64,000 bases of DNA from Maricaulis sp036231565 (GCA_036231565.1 JAZAHA010000002.1:1-64000), one strand, 5' to 3'. Positions 6,892-15,883 are shown, numbered from the stretch's first letter. The notes: generated by a model not told the origin, from the letters alone. Program-made: numbers and translations.

Positions 6892-9243
6892 CTAGAATTC
6901 GACGCCGCCGCGGATGCCGTAGAGCATCGGCGAGCCGGCGATGAAGGTCGGCATGCCGAAGCTGCCGCCGGTATTGCCGGCGTCGATCAGGTATTCCTCG
7001 TCGGTGAGGTTGGTGCCGTAGAGCTCGACATGGAAGCGTTCGTCGGCATTCTCATAGCGCAGGCGCGCATTGAGCAGGCCATAGGCGTCCTGGTGCAGGA
7101 TGCCGCCAAAGCGGTCATTGTCGTTGTCGAAGTAGATTTTCGACTGCCAGCTATAGGTCGGCAGAAAGCGCAGCGAGCCCCAGCTTCCGGCCGCCACGTC
7201 CCAGTTCAGACCCAGCGCGAGCGTGTGTTCCGGGGCATAGCGGAAGGTATTGTCCGCCAGCTCCAGCGCATTGCCGTTCGAGTCGGTGTCGTCGAAAGTC
7301 GCCGAATTATAGGCGTAGCTGGCGAACAGCTCGGCCCGGTCGGCGATGTCGAACTGGCCCTGCAGCTCGGCACCGTACTGGGTGGCATTGCCGGCATTGT
7401 CGGTGACGAAGCTGACCGTGCCCGGGTCGAAACGGGTGGTCTGGAAGTTCTCGTATTCCGAATAGAAGACCGAGCCGGACAGCGTGCCGCGTGCAAACGT
7501 CCAGAAGGCGCCGGCTTCCACCGAGTCGACGATTTCTGCCGGAGCTTCCGAGAAGAAGGACGGGCTGTCGGTATCGACCGAGATCACGTCCGGGCGGCGG
7601 CCGCGAGCATAGCTGATCCAGGTGTTCAGCATGTCGTTGACGGCGTAGGAGGCCGCGAAACGCCAGGTGAAGTCGTCAAACTCGCCGGACTGGCTGACCG
7701 TTTCGCCATTCGGCGTGTAAGGCGTCACCAGCGTGTTGGCGAAGGTCACGAAGTTGGGACCGTTGATATTGCGGCCATAGCCCGACGAGGTCTTGTCCTC
7801 ATAGGTCCAGCGCAGGCCGGCGGTGAGGGTCAGACGGTCGGTCACGGCGTAGGAGGTGTCGGCGAAGATATCGAAGGACGTCGTCTCGCCGGAGTTGGAA
7901 CCCTCTTCCAGGTAGAAGTCGCGCAGCGGCACCAGCTGTTGCTGTTGCAGCAGGGCAGCCACCGAATAGGGGAAGGGGTTGAGCGGGTTGTCCAGATCGA
8001 CACCCGGGAAACCGTTGAGCGCGAGAAGGCCTTCCAGCTGCGCCACGGTAGCGCCGAAACCGGCGGCCAGTGTCGGTGCGAGGATCGCCTGGGCCACAGC
8101 CTCATTCATGCCGATCGGAATGCGCTGCTCGCCTTCCTCTTGGAAGTAGAGCGCACCGAGCGACCCCGTCCAGGCGCCGCCGGCATCATAGGACAGGCGG
8201 AATTCCTGGCTGAACTGCTCGCCGGTCGCGTCCTCGGCGATGACGAGGAAGGGCAGCGCCATACCGTCCGGATCGAAGATCTCGACCGAGTCGAAATCAC
8301 GCCAGCCGGTGATCGCGTTCAGCGTCCAGGCGCCGGACAGCTGGAAATCGGCCAGGAAGATCAGCTCGCGCACTTCACGGTCCAGCCCCAGCGGTGCACC
8401 GCCCTCGAAACCGCCGAACGTGTTCAGCGAGGCCGCGGTGAAGGGATCGGTGTCACCGCCTACAGCCGGCAGCGTGCCGGACTTGAAGGAGGTGCCCGGA
8501 GGGGTGTCCTGCTGATAATTGGCGATCAGGTCGAAGGAGAAGACATCGTTCGGCGTGCCTGACAGCACCAGGCGGACGGCCTGAGTGTCGCGGCCCTGCA
8601 GGTCGCCGCCCTCGGTGTTCTCGATATAGCCGTCGCGTTCGCGCGACACGCCGGCGATGCGCAGACCATAACCGTCGGCGAGACGGAAATTATAGTGGCC
8701 GCGCGCCTCGACCTGGCCCTCATTGCCGAAGCCCATCTCGAACGCGCCGGACATTTCGTCCTCGGCCTTGTTCTGGATGATGTTGATACCGCCGATCAGC
8801 GCGCCACGGCCGAACAAGGTCGGCTGCGGGCCCTTGGCCACCTCGATGCGCTCGATGTCGAACAGCTCGATATAGGAGCCGCGCGAACGCGTGATCGATA
8901 CACCGTCGCGGAACACGGCCACGCGGGTTTCCGAGGTCGCTTCGCCGCTGTCCGTCGTGATGCCGCGGATCGAGTAGCCTGTATTGTTCGGCGACTGTTC
9001 CTGCACGATCAGACCCGGCGTGAAAGCGGCCAGGTCCTCGAAATCGGCAATGGCGAGATCCTCGAGCAGTGCCTCGTCGAAAGCGCTGACATTGATCGGC
9101 ACGTCGGCGACAGACTGTTCGCGGAACTGGGTGGTGACGGTGATCACCTCGACCGTGGTTTCGTCCTGGGCAATCGCTGCAGGTGCGAAAGACAGGGGCG
9201 CAGCAATCGCCGCGGCCGCCATCAGGCGCGCTTTCAACGTCAT
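6892..9243 (-). CDS. TonB-dependent outer-membrane receptor (likely phosphate-regulated)
   Basis: This 783-residue TonB-dependent receptor imports a scarce substrate across the outer membrane using TonB energy. A Sec signal (residues 1-28, ending AIAQ) is followed by a TonB-box-like TTVEVITVTTQ. The plug domain has VPINVSAFDEALLEDL, GYSIRGITTD and RIEVAKGPQPTLFGRGALIG, typical of plug domains. The 22-strand barrel closes with a terminal Phe (GVEF). The start at 9243 has AAGGA 11 bases upstream. The annotation of such proteins as siderophore receptors is not supported here: the neighbour is a PhoD-type phosphatase and tandem Pho-box-like repeats precede the gene, so a phosphate-ester substrate is a reasonable guess. 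Confidence 0.92.
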   Translation of the reverse strand: MTLKARLMAAAAIAAPLSFAPAAIAQDETTVEVITVTTQFREQSVADVPINVSAFDEALLEDLAIADFEDLAAFTPGLIVQEQSPNNTGYSIRGITTDSGEATSETRVAVFRDGVSITRSRGSYIELFDIERIEVAKGPQPTLFGRGALIGGINIIQNKAEDEMSGAFEMGFGNEGQVEARGHYNFRLADGYGLRIAGVSRERDGYIENTEGGDLQGRDTQAVRLVLSGTPNDVFSFDLIANYQQDTPPGTSFKSGTLPAVGGDTDPFTAASLNTFGGFEGGAPLGLDREVRELIFLADFQLSGAWTLNAITGWRDFDSVEIFDPDGMALPFLVIAEDATGEQFSQEFRLSYDAGGAWTGSLGALYFQEEGEQRIPIGMNEAVAQAILAPTLAAGFGATVAQLEGLLALNGFPGVDLDNPLNPFPYSVAALLQQQQLVPLRDFYLEEGSNSGETTSFDIFADTSYAVTDRLTLTAGLRWTYEDKTSSGYGRNINGPNFVTFANTLVTPYTPNGETVSQSGEFDDFTWRFAASYAVNDMLNTWISYARGRRPDVISVDTDSPSFFSEAPAEIVDSVEAGAFWTFARGTLSGSVFYSEYENFQTTRFDPGTVSFVTDNAGNATQYGAELQGQFDIADRAELFASYAYNSATFDDTDSNGNALELADNTFRYAPEHTLALGLNWDVAAGSWGSLRFLPTYSWQSKIYFDNDNDRFGGILHQDAYGLLNARLRYENADERFHVELYGTNLTDEEYLIDAGNTGGSFGMPTFIAGSPMLYGIRGGVEF

Positions 9244-9309
9244 GGCTAAGTCCTTGCAGTTACGCAACCCCCTCGGTCGCGATCCGATACGCCTGTCTAT
9301 GAAGTGGCC

Positions 9310-9349
9310 GTGACGCTTTGCCGACGAAGCCGTGACAGGTAGATGACGC
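9310..9349 (-). promoter_or_regulatory. Tandem Pho-box-like direct repeats before the TonB receptor
   Basis: Read on the minus strand, four heptamers occur at exact 11-base spacing: GCGTCAT, CTGTCAC, TCGTCGG, GCGTCAC (starting at plus positions 9343, 9332, 9321, 9310). The PhoB consensus is CTGTCAT-N4-CTGTCAY. The distal pair GCGTCAT-CTAC-CTGTCAC matches 12 of 14 positions and its inner edge lies 89 bases from the receptor start codon. The proximal pair is weaker. Activation by PhoB is inferred. Confidence 0.65.
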
Positions 9350-9405
9350 GCTGCAGCATTCAGCCGCGCGTTGCATTCCTGCATCGCCTGGAGGACGATC
9401 CGCCC

Positions 9406-10413
9406 ATGACCGGAACAGACCAGATCACCGAACTCACTGCCGACGCCGATGCCGCAGGCGAACGCCTCGACCGCTGGCTGGCCGGCCAGATCGAGGCCCT
9501 GTCACGCTCGCGCCTGAAAGCCTTGATCGAACAGGGTCAGCTGCGCGTTGACGGGACCGTGCTGAACGACCCGTCCGCCAAGATCGCCGCCGGGGCGGTT
9601 TATGCCCTGGAAATTCCGGCGCCACGCGCCGCCGACCCCGTGCCCGAGAAAATGGATCTCGACGTGCTGCATGAGGATGACGACCTGATCGTCCTGCTCA
9701 AGCCCGCCGGTCTGGCCGTCCATCCGGCCGCTGGCAACTGGACCGGCACGCTGGTGCACGGCCTCCTGCATCACTGCGCCGGCTCGCTGTCCGGCATTGG
9801 CGGAGTGGAGCGTCCGGGCATCGTGCACCGGTTGGACAAGGATACGTCCGGCGTGATGGTCGTCGCCAAGTCCAATGCAGCCCATCAGGGCCTTGCCGCG
9901 CAGTTCGCTGCCCACACGGTCGAGCGCGCCTATATCGCCTTCACCCGCAATGCGCCCTCGCCCAAGGCCGGCCGGATCGAGACCCGCATCGCCCGCGCGC
10001 CGCAGGACCGCAAGAAATTTGTCGTGCCCCGGGCCCCGCACAGCGAAGCCGGCAAGCATGCGATCACGAATTACGCCACGCTCGCCCGCTACGGCCAGGC
10101 GCCGGGCGCCGCGATCGGCACCGGGCTGGCCGCCAAGGTGGAATGCCGCCTGGAAACCGGCCGCACACACCAGATCCGGGTCCACATGGCCCATATCGGC
10201 TGTCCGCTGCTGGGCGATCCGGTCTATGGCAACAAGCGCGGCAATATCCTGGCGATCTCGGACAATGGGCGCGAGCTGAAGGATTTCCGGCGTCAGGCCC
10301 TGCATGCGGCCATTCTGGGCTTCGAACACCCGGTGACCGGCGAAGACATGCGCTTTGAAAGCGAGTTGCCGAAAGACATGGAACGGCTGGAGAAGTTTCT
10401 CGAGCGGCTCTGA
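9406..10413 (+). CDS. rluD: RluA/RluD-family 23S rRNA pseudouridine synthase
   Basis: This enzyme isomerises specific uridines in 23S rRNA to pseudouridine. The 335-residue protein has an N-terminal S4 RNA-binding domain (residues 10-75, GERLDRWLAGQIEALSRSRL) and the RluA catalytic domain with the motif GIVHRLDKDTSGVMVVAKS near residue 140, containing the essential Asp. Further family motifs are ETGRTHQIRVHMAHIGCPLLGD and RQALHAAILGF. The start at 9406 has GGAGGA ten bases upstream. The distinction RluD versus RluA/RluC is by overall similarity only. It is followed 25 bases later by an M24 peptidase gene. Confidence 0.92.
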   Translation: MTGTDQITELTADADAAGERLDRWLAGQIEALSRSRLKALIEQGQLRVDGTVLNDPSAKIAAGAVYALEIPAPRAADPVPEKMDLDVLHEDDDLIVLLKPAGLAVHPAAGNWTGTLVHGLLHHCAGSLSGIGGVERPGIVHRLDKDTSGVMVVAKSNAAHQGLAAQFAAHTVERAYIAFTRNAPSPKAGRIETRIARAPQDRKKFVVPRAPHSEAGKHAITNYATLARYGQAPGAAIGTGLAAKVECRLETGRTHQIRVHMAHIGCPLLGDPVYGNKRGNILAISDNGRELKDFRRQALHAAILGFEHPVTGEDMRFESELPKDMERLEKFLERL

Positions 10414-10438
10414 CCGCAGAAGTGTTCAGGAGGAGATG

Positions 10439-11647
10439 ATGGCCGAAATGCTGATGACGCGCGGTGTTGGCGGCTCCGACGCCGCGACCGAACTCTCGCG
10501 CCTGAGCGACATGCTGGGGCATTGCAGGCCGATCCCCGAGGCGAGCTTCCGCCGGCGGCTGGACGGGCTGCGCGAGCGGATGCGGGATGCCGGGATCGAC
10601 GCGATCTGGCTGAATGCCGGCTCGAATCTCACCTACTATACCGGGCTGCGCTGGCCGGCGACGGAACGGCTGGTCGGCGCCCTCGTCAGCGCGGAAGGCG
10701 GTCTTACCTATGTCGGCCCGGCTTTCGAGACCGGCACGCTGGAAAGCTATCTGCGTCTCGACGCGCCGCTGGCCGTCTGGGAGGAGCATGAAGATCCCTA
10801 TGCCCTCGTCGCATCGCTTGGCCGGTCAGGCGCAACACTCGCCCTGTCACCCGATACGCCGCTGATCACCGCCAACGCCCTCAACGGCGCCTGGAACGGC
10901 CCGGCAGCCAATGCGGCCGGGATCGTCCTGGGCGCCCGTGCCCGCAAGGACGCGGACGAGCTGGCGCTGATGCAGGCCACGAAGACGGCAACGATCGAGG
11001 TCCACAAGGCCGCCGCGCGCATCCTGCGCGCCGGCATCTCGACCGGCGAGGTGACCGAGTTCATCCATGCCGCCCACAAGAAGACCGGCGCCCCCGGCGG
11101 CTCGACCTTCTGCATCGTGCTGTTCGGACCGGACACCGCCTTCCCGCACGGGGTGGCGCGGCCGAAAGCGCTGGATGAGGGCGACATGGTGCTGATCGAT
11201 ACCGGCTGTGCCATACATGGCTATCAGTCCGACATCACCCGCACCTATGTCTTCGGAGCGCCGACGGACCGGCAGCGTGATATCTGGGACGCCGAGAAGG
11301 CCTGTCAGCTGGCCGCCTTCGACGCCGCCCGGATCGGCACGCCCTGTGCCGACGTCGACGCGGCCGCACGCGCCGAGGCCGAACGCCGCGGCCTGGGCCC
11401 GGGCTATGCCCTGCCCGGCATCCCGCACCGCACCGGCCACGGCATCGGGCTGGACATTCACGAAGACCCCTATCTTGTCGGCGGCGACACGACGCCGCTG
11501 GCGCCGGGCATGTGTTTCTCGAACGAACCGATGATCTGCGTGCCCGGCGAATTCGGGATCCGGCTGGAAGACCATTTCTACATGACCGAAGACGGGCCGC
11601 GCTGGTTCACTGAGCCGTCGAAGTCGATCGACGATCCCTTCGGTTGA
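10439..11647 (+). CDS. pepP: M24 family Xaa-Pro aminopeptidase/dipeptidase
   Basis: This cytoplasmic metallopeptidase (402 residues) removes residues preceding proline. It has an N-terminal creatinase-like domain (residues 30-165) and a pita-bread catalytic domain. The dinuclear metal ligands are visible: the two Asp of LIDTGCAIHGYQSDITRTY, the His of HRTGHGIGLDIHEDP, and the Glu residues of FSNEPMICVPGEFG and GIRLEDHF. AGGAGG at 10428-10433 supports the ATG at 10439. It is probably co-transcribed with the rluD-type gene and is convergent with the SMR gene, only 6 bases away. The exact specificity (prolidase versus aminopeptidase P) cannot be fixed. Confidence 0.88.
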   Translation: MAEMLMTRGVGGSDAATELSRLSDMLGHCRPIPEASFRRRLDGLRERMRDAGIDAIWLNAGSNLTYYTGLRWPATERLVGALVSAEGGLTYVGPAFETGTLESYLRLDAPLAVWEEHEDPYALVASLGRSGATLALSPDTPLITANALNGAWNGPAANAAGIVLGARARKDADELALMQATKTATIEVHKAAARILRAGISTGEVTEFIHAAHKKTGAPGGSTFCIVLFGPDTAFPHGVARPKALDEGDMVLIDTGCAIHGYQSDITRTYVFGAPTDRQRDIWDAEKACQLAAFDAARIGTPCADVDAAARAEAERRGLGPGYALPGIPHRTGHGIGLDIHEDPYLVGGDTTPLAPGMCFSNEPMICVPGEFGIRLEDHFYMTEDGPRWFTEPSKSIDDPFG

Positions 11648-11653
11648 GACCGC

Positions 11654-11998
11654 TCAGCCGGCGCCGGAACCGCTGGTCGCCTTCAGCCCGATAATGCCGA
11701 TCAGGATCAGTGCCAGAAAGACGATACGGGCCAGCGTTGCCGGTTCCTTGAAGACCAGTATGCCGAGCGTCGCAACGCCCAGCGCGCCGATCCCCGTCCA
11801 TACGGCATAGGCCGTGCCGGCAGGCAATTGCTTCATCGCCAGGAAGAGCAGCGTCATCGATCCGATCAGCGCCAGCACGACGCCGCCCTGCTGCCACCAG
11901 GGCGCGTCACGGCCGACATATTTGAATCCCAGCGCCCAGACCATTTCCAGGATTCCGCCGAGCACGAGCAGGGTCCACGGACCGAACAGCGCCATCAT
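11654..11998 (-). CDS. sugE: SMR-family exporter, Gdx/SugE type
   Basis: This 114-residue inner-membrane protein has four transmembrane helices. It belongs to the small multidrug resistance family, whose SugE/Gdx branch exports guanidinium with proton exchange. The membrane-embedded glutamate lies in GGILEMVWALGFKY (helix 1), and helix 3 holds the family motif PAGTAYAVWTGIGALGVA. The start could be GTG at 12001 or ATG at 11998; both overlap the folP stop, so translation is coupled to folP. I see no guanidine-I riboswitch; the gene lies directly behind folP. Confidence 0.85.
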   Translation of the reverse strand: MMALFGPWTLLVLGGILEMVWALGFKYVGRDAPWWQQGGVVLALIGSMTLLFLAMKQLPAGTAYAVWTGIGALGVATLGILVFKEPATLARIVFLALILIGIIGLKATSGSGAG

Positions 11999-12828
11999 CA
12001 CGAACGCCCCTTGCGGATTGCGGCCTGGACCTTGAGCGCCTGCACCGTCATGCGCACATCGTGAACGCGGACCATCGCCGCACCGGCTTGCGCCGCTCGC
12101 AGGGCCGCAGCCAGTGAGCCGCCCAGCCGTTCCATCTCGGCGGCGCCTTCATCAATCGCCGCGATGAAGCGCTTGCGCGAGGCGCCGAACAGGACCGGAT
12201 AGCCAAGGCCGATCACCTCATCGAGGTCGTGCATGAGCGCCAGATTGTGATCCAGTGACTTGCCGAAACCGATGCCCGGATCGAGCCAGATACTGTCCGC
12301 GCTCACCCCCGCCGCCATCGCAATATCGGCGCGCCCGGTCAGGAAATCGCAGACCTCGGAGACGACATCGTCATATTGCGGGTCTTTCTGCATGTCCTGC
12401 GGCGTGCCGGACATATGCATCAGGATCACCGGCACGCCCAGTTCGGCTGCCGTTTCCACCGCGCCCTCATAGCGTAGCGCCATGACATCATTCCAGATAT
12501 CCGCACCGGCCTCGATCGCAGCACGCGCGACGGCCGGTTTGAACGTGTCGATGGATATGCGCGCCGCCGTCTCTTCACGCAGTGCCTTGATAACCGGAAT
12601 GACGCGCCGCAACTCCTCGGCCTCGGGCACCGGATCGGCGCCCGGCCGGGTCGATTCGCCACCGATATCGATCACATCGGCGCCGTTCTTCAGCATTTCC
12701 AGGGCGCGGCTTACTGCAGCATCCTGGTCGATCCACTGCCCGCCATCGGAAAAACTGTCTGGCGTGACATTGAGCACGCCCATGACAAAGGGGATGTCAG
12801 AATTTCGGCGGGTGCGGAACTTCGGCAT
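11998..12828 (-). CDS. folP: Dihydropteroate synthase
   Basis: This enzyme joins p-aminobenzoate to dihydropterin pyrophosphate in folate synthesis and is the sulfonamide target. At 276 residues it has normal length. Diagnostic motifs are present: FVMGVLNVTPDSFSDGG near residue 14, DIGGESTRPGADPV near 55, DIWNDVMALRY, ILMHMSGTPQDM, WLDPGIGFGKSLDHN and the C-terminal VRVHDVRMTVQAL. The stop overlaps the start of the SMR exporter gene. It is the second folate gene in the window, after folE. Confidence 0.96.
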   Translation of the reverse strand: MPKFRTRRNSDIPFVMGVLNVTPDSFSDGGQWIDQDAAVSRALEMLKNGADVIDIGGESTRPGADPVPEAEELRRVIPVIKALREETAARISIDTFKPAVARAAIEAGADIWNDVMALRYEGAVETAAELGVPVILMHMSGTPQDMQKDPQYDDVVSEVCDFLTGRADIAMAAGVSADSIWLDPGIGFGKSLDHNLALMHDLDEVIGLGYPVLFGASRKRFIAAIDEGAAEMERLGGSLAAALRAAQAGAAMVRVHDVRMTVQALKVQAAIRKGRS

Positions 12829-12876
12829 GACCGCTAGCTAGTCCCCGCCGTCAGGCTTGGCAAGCGGACTGATTGG

Positions 12877-13482
12877 TCAGCTATTCATTTCCGGGCACGC
12901 ATCGCCGCCGGCGTTGGCATTGGAGTGGTGATCAGCGCCACCGGGCCGCAGCCAACGCTGCCAGAAGGGCCGCTGATCGACCCACACATCGAAGCGCCAG
13001 TAATTCTCGGAATTCACGACCGCATCACCCGCAATGCCGGCGGTGGAAAGACTCCACTCCCCTGCAGGCACACTCAGCGGCGCCGAGATTTGTGCATGCC
13101 ATTCGCCGCCCTCGCCGGGGACAAGACTGAGCAAGGCAGGCGCGGCAGGCACTTCGCCGCTCACGATGGTGACGAAGTCAGCGAGGATCGGGTCCCTGAG
13201 CTCATCGAGTATCGGATCGAGCATTTCTCCACCGGCCGGGACGTTGAAATCCTCCGGCACGAGACCCGCGTGGAGGATGAGCGGGCCGGATGCCGGTAGC
13301 TCAACATGTCGCTCAATGCTCAGCCCAGCGGCGTTGTGGGCCCCGCAGTCTGCAGCGCTCATGTTTATCTTGATCAGCGCACGACCAGGCTCGGCCGCAG
13401 GCGCGCGCCGACTGGCACCCGCCACAAGCGAGACCGCGAGAACGGCTGCAACGGCGATAATCGCCTGCCTTTGAGTACCCAT
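12877..13482 (-). CDS. Exported hypothetical protein
   Basis: This 201-residue protein is not recognised. The start at 13482 (MGTQRQAIIAVAAVLAVSL) gives a clear Sec-type signal or membrane anchor, with GGAGGGG upstream. The remainder has alternating hydrophobic strands, LPASGPLILHAGLVPEDFNVP near the middle and WRFDVWVDQRPFWQRWLRPGG near the end, compatible with a beta-sandwich periplasmic domain. It contains Cys residues in AADCGAHN and in the C-terminal GDACPEMNS, which might form a disulfide. It lies between folP and nrdB on the same strand, with no sign of a functional link. Confidence 0.65.
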   Translation of the reverse strand: MGTQRQAIIAVAAVLAVSLVAGASRRAPAAEPGRALIKINMSAADCGAHNAAGLSIERHVELPASGPLILHAGLVPEDFNVPAGGEMLDPILDELRDPILADFVTIVSGEVPAAPALLSLVPGEGGEWHAQISAPLSVPAGEWSLSTAGIAGDAVVNSENYWRFDVWVDQRPFWQRWLRPGGADHHSNANAGGDACPEMNS

Positions 13483-13568
13483 GAACCCCTCCACAAGAAG
13501 CACGAAACGCGCAACCTTACGTCGAGATTGTGAAAAATGGAACCCTGACCCGTGAGAACGGCCGCGCC

Positions 13569-14603
13569 CTACTCCGCCGGGACGCTGTCGTCCTTCTTCT
13601 TCATCTTGTCGAACATCTCCCACACGCCGTTATCGCCGTGCCAGGCGCCCTTGGTGGCGCCCTTGGAGTATTCGGTGGCGCGGGCCTCGAAGAAGTTGGC
13701 GTGCTCGACGCCGTTGAGGATTTCCGTCAGCCACGGGATCGGGTGTTCCTTGACGCCATAGATCGTCGGCAGTTTGAGCTGCTTCATGCGCCAGTCGGCG
13801 ATGTAGCGAATGTACTGCTTGATATCCTCGGGGGTCATGCCTTCCACCTCGCCGGCCTCGAAGGCCAGCTCGATGAACTTGTCTTCCAGCGTCACGACCG
13901 TCTTGCAGCAATCGGCAATATCGTCCTTCACGCCCTGGGTCAGAGCACCGGTCTCGGCCGCGAACGTGTGGAAGAGGCGCATCATGCCTTCACAGTGCAA
14001 CGACTCATCGCGCACCGACCAGGAGACGATCTGCCCCATCCCCTTCATCTTGTTGAAGCGCGGGAAATTCATCAGCATGGCGAAGGAGGCGAACAGCTGC
14101 AGTCCCTCGGTGAAGCCGCCGAACACGGCCATCGAGGTGAGGATGTCGCGCTCGGTGTCGCAGCCGAACTGGCCGAGATAGTCATGCTTCGCCGCCATCT
14201 CCTGGTATTCCATGAAGGCAGAGAATTCGCTGTCCGGCATGCCGATGGTTTCCAGCAGCAGCGCATAGGCCGCGATGTGGATCGTCTCCATGTTGGAGAA
14301 GGCGGCCAGCATCATGCGCACTTCAACCGGTTTGAAGAGCGGCATGTAGTTTTCCATGTAGTTGGCGCCGACCTCGACGTCCGACTGGGTGAAGAAGCGG
14401 AAGATCTGCGTAAGCAGGTTGCGCTCCTTGTCCGTCAGCTTGGTCGCCCAATCCTTGCAGTCCTCGCCGAGCGGAACTTCTTCCGGCATCCAGTGAACCT
14501 GCTGCTGACGCTGCCAGAAATCATAGGCCCACGGATAGCGGAACGGCTTGTAGGTCAGGCTCGGGCTCAGAAGAGTCGGCGCTTTCTCGGCAGACAGGGT
14601 CAT
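13569..14603 (-). CDS. nrdB: Class I ribonucleotide reductase small subunit
   Basis: NrdB carries the metal cofactor and tyrosyl radical used by NrdA to reduce ribonucleotides. The protein has 344 residues. Metal ligands are visible in SDVEVGANYMENYM (Glu), METIHIAAY (Glu, His) and ESLHCEGMM (Glu, His). The Tyr seven residues after the Glu of METIH corresponds to the radical Tyr122 of the E. coli enzyme, so this is a radical-Tyr class I protein. There is no N-terminal ATP-cone. The start at 14603 (MTLSAEKAP) has GGGAG upstream. An NrdR-box-like palindrome lies 39 bases before the start. nrdA is 1.3 kb upstream with a separate promoter. Confidence 0.95.
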   Translation of the reverse strand: MTLSAEKAPTLLSPSLTYKPFRYPWAYDFWQRQQQVHWMPEEVPLGEDCKDWATKLTDKERNLLTQIFRFFTQSDVEVGANYMENYMPLFKPVEVRMMLAAFSNMETIHIAAYALLLETIGMPDSEFSAFMEYQEMAAKHDYLGQFGCDTERDILTSMAVFGGFTEGLQLFASFAMLMNFPRFNKMKGMGQIVSWSVRDESLHCEGMMRLFHTFAAETGALTQGVKDDIADCCKTVVTLEDKFIELAFEAGEVEGMTPEDIKQYIRYIADWRMKQLKLPTIYGVKEHPIPWLTEILNGVEHANFFEARATEYSKGATKGAWHGDNGVWEMFDKMKKKDDSVPAE

Positions 14604-14641
14604 GGTCGCAGCTCCCATGGGGCGGAACGGAATCGGATCGA

Positions 14642-14657
14642 ACACAAGATATTGTGC
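14642..14657 (-). promoter_or_regulatory. NrdR box before nrdB
   Basis: The 16-mer ACACAAGATATTGTGC fits the NrdR palindrome (ACACWATATWTWGTGT type) at nearly every position and lies 39 bases upstream of the nrdB ATG. A degenerate second site may lie about 32 bases further out (14674-14689). NrdR represses ribonucleotide reductase genes; the nrdR gene itself is not in the window. Confidence 0.75.
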
Positions 14658-14788
14658 CTATCCTTTCCAAAACGTCTACAGATTGATGCGCTCTGGACGG
14701 AAGGCGGCTGTGGAGAGTGCGCGATTCGCCTGTAATTCGCCATGCCTGGCTCACGCGGGTGCGGCGCTGTGTCCAGCCCGGAAACGAC

Positions 14789-15619
14789 CTACCAGGTCCA
14801 GTTCACCGTGACGGCACCGAACTCCTCGGTCTCATCGAAACTGGTGACGCCGGCGACGTGCTTGTATTCGCGGCGTACATAGGCCAGCGACAGATCCACC
14901 TCGCCCAGCCGCACCGCGACACCGGCCTGGGCATCGCCCACGACCTGCCGCTGGGCGAGCTGCATGGCGTTGGAGAAGTCCACGCCCTTGGACGGATCGT
15001 ACATAAGGGCCCGCCGGTCGGCGCCCGCGAAAACATACCAGCGCGGCCGTTCGCCTTCGCCCCCGCGCAGATACTGGCCGACCCGGACCTCTGCGCCGGC
15101 CCCGGCCGCAGAGCCCTCCGGACCGACGCTCAGGCCGGCTCTGGGCGTAAAGGACACATCGAGCTCCTCGCCCTGCCCCTGGGTCTCGAAGCGTCGCTCA
15201 TAATTGACCGCCACCGTCGCTTCGCGCTCGCCGCGGTCGATCACGACCGGCGAATACCCGTCTCCGCGCGGCGAGAAGAGACGCTGCGCCCGTTCGTCGC
15301 CGGCCGGATCGACAATCGCCACTTCCAGCGTGCCGGCCTCGCCCAGATCGACGCGGGCGCCCTGCTGCGATGTCAGCGAGGCAAGCGGCACGCCGCTGAA
15401 GGGGTCGTCATTCATTGAGAGTGCCGACAGGGCGACACGGGCAGCCGCCGGCGACAGCGGCCGGACCTCGCCCTCGGCGCGAAACTGATCCTGGATCATG
15501 CGGGACGACGACGCCCACTCGCTCGCCGCATCGCCCGGCTCGATGAGCACATAGGCCATACCGCCCAGCGCAATCGCGCCGGCTGTCACAAGCTCGGCTG
15601 TCCGCCCCAGTCTCATCAT
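14789..15619 (-). CDS. LpxR-like outer-membrane beta-barrel protein
   Basis: The protein has 276 residues. The first 22 form a hydrophobic membrane/signal segment (TAGAIALGGMAYVLI). The C-terminal half has amphipathic strands and closes with TVNWTW, an outer-membrane barrel signature. The stretch MYDPSKGVDFSNAMQLAQRQ, then VVGDAQAGVAVRLGEVDLSL and YVRREY, resembles the C-terminal part of the lipid A deacylase LpxR/DUF2219 family, but the N-terminal half does not, and the catalytic residues cannot be confirmed. It lies between nrdB and nrdA on the same strand with its own AGAGGGGA ribosome-binding site. Function should be treated as uncertain. Confidence 0.6.
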   Translation of the reverse strand: MMRLGRTAELVTAGAIALGGMAYVLIEPGDAASEWASSSRMIQDQFRAEGEVRPLSPAAARVALSALSMNDDPFSGVPLASLTSQQGARVDLGEAGTLEVAIVDPAGDERAQRLFSPRGDGYSPVVIDRGEREATVAVNYERRFETQGQGEELDVSFTPRAGLSVGPEGSAAGAGAEVRVGQYLRGGEGERPRWYVFAGADRRALMYDPSKGVDFSNAMQLAQRQVVGDAQAGVAVRLGEVDLSLAYVRREYKHVAGVTSFDETEEFGAVTVNWTW

Positions 15620-15803
15620 TCATCCCCTCTGCGCCCAGACTAGCAATCGGCGCGCGAAGCGCATGCCGATTCACTCCTGACGCGAGGAAAGGTTAAACCG
15701 CGCACGTGACGCGGTCCATCACAAGACCATGACACAGCGCAATATCGCGGGCGCGTTCATTGACGGGAGTAATAAGTGGCGGCCCCGGGCAGGGACGAAA
15801 TGA

Positions 15804-15834
15804 GAAAGGGGACAGCGAAGCGCCATCCCCTTTC
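15804..15834 (-). terminator. Terminator hairpin downstream of nrdA
   Basis: GAAAGGGGA at 15804-15812 pairs perfectly with TCCCCTTTC at 15826-15834 around a 13-base loop. It lies 50 bases after the nrdA stop. On the minus strand it is followed by CATTTCGTCC, which is only weakly T-rich. Confidence 0.6.
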
Positions 15835-15883
15835 CGGGGCCGGTCTCTCCCCCTCGAAGGACCGGCCGGTATGTCGCGTTCGC

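Noticed and set aside
11999..12001. GTG at 12001 as start of the SMR gene
   Set aside because: It is possible, but ATG at 11998 is a stronger start codon and the extra residue does not change the first helix.
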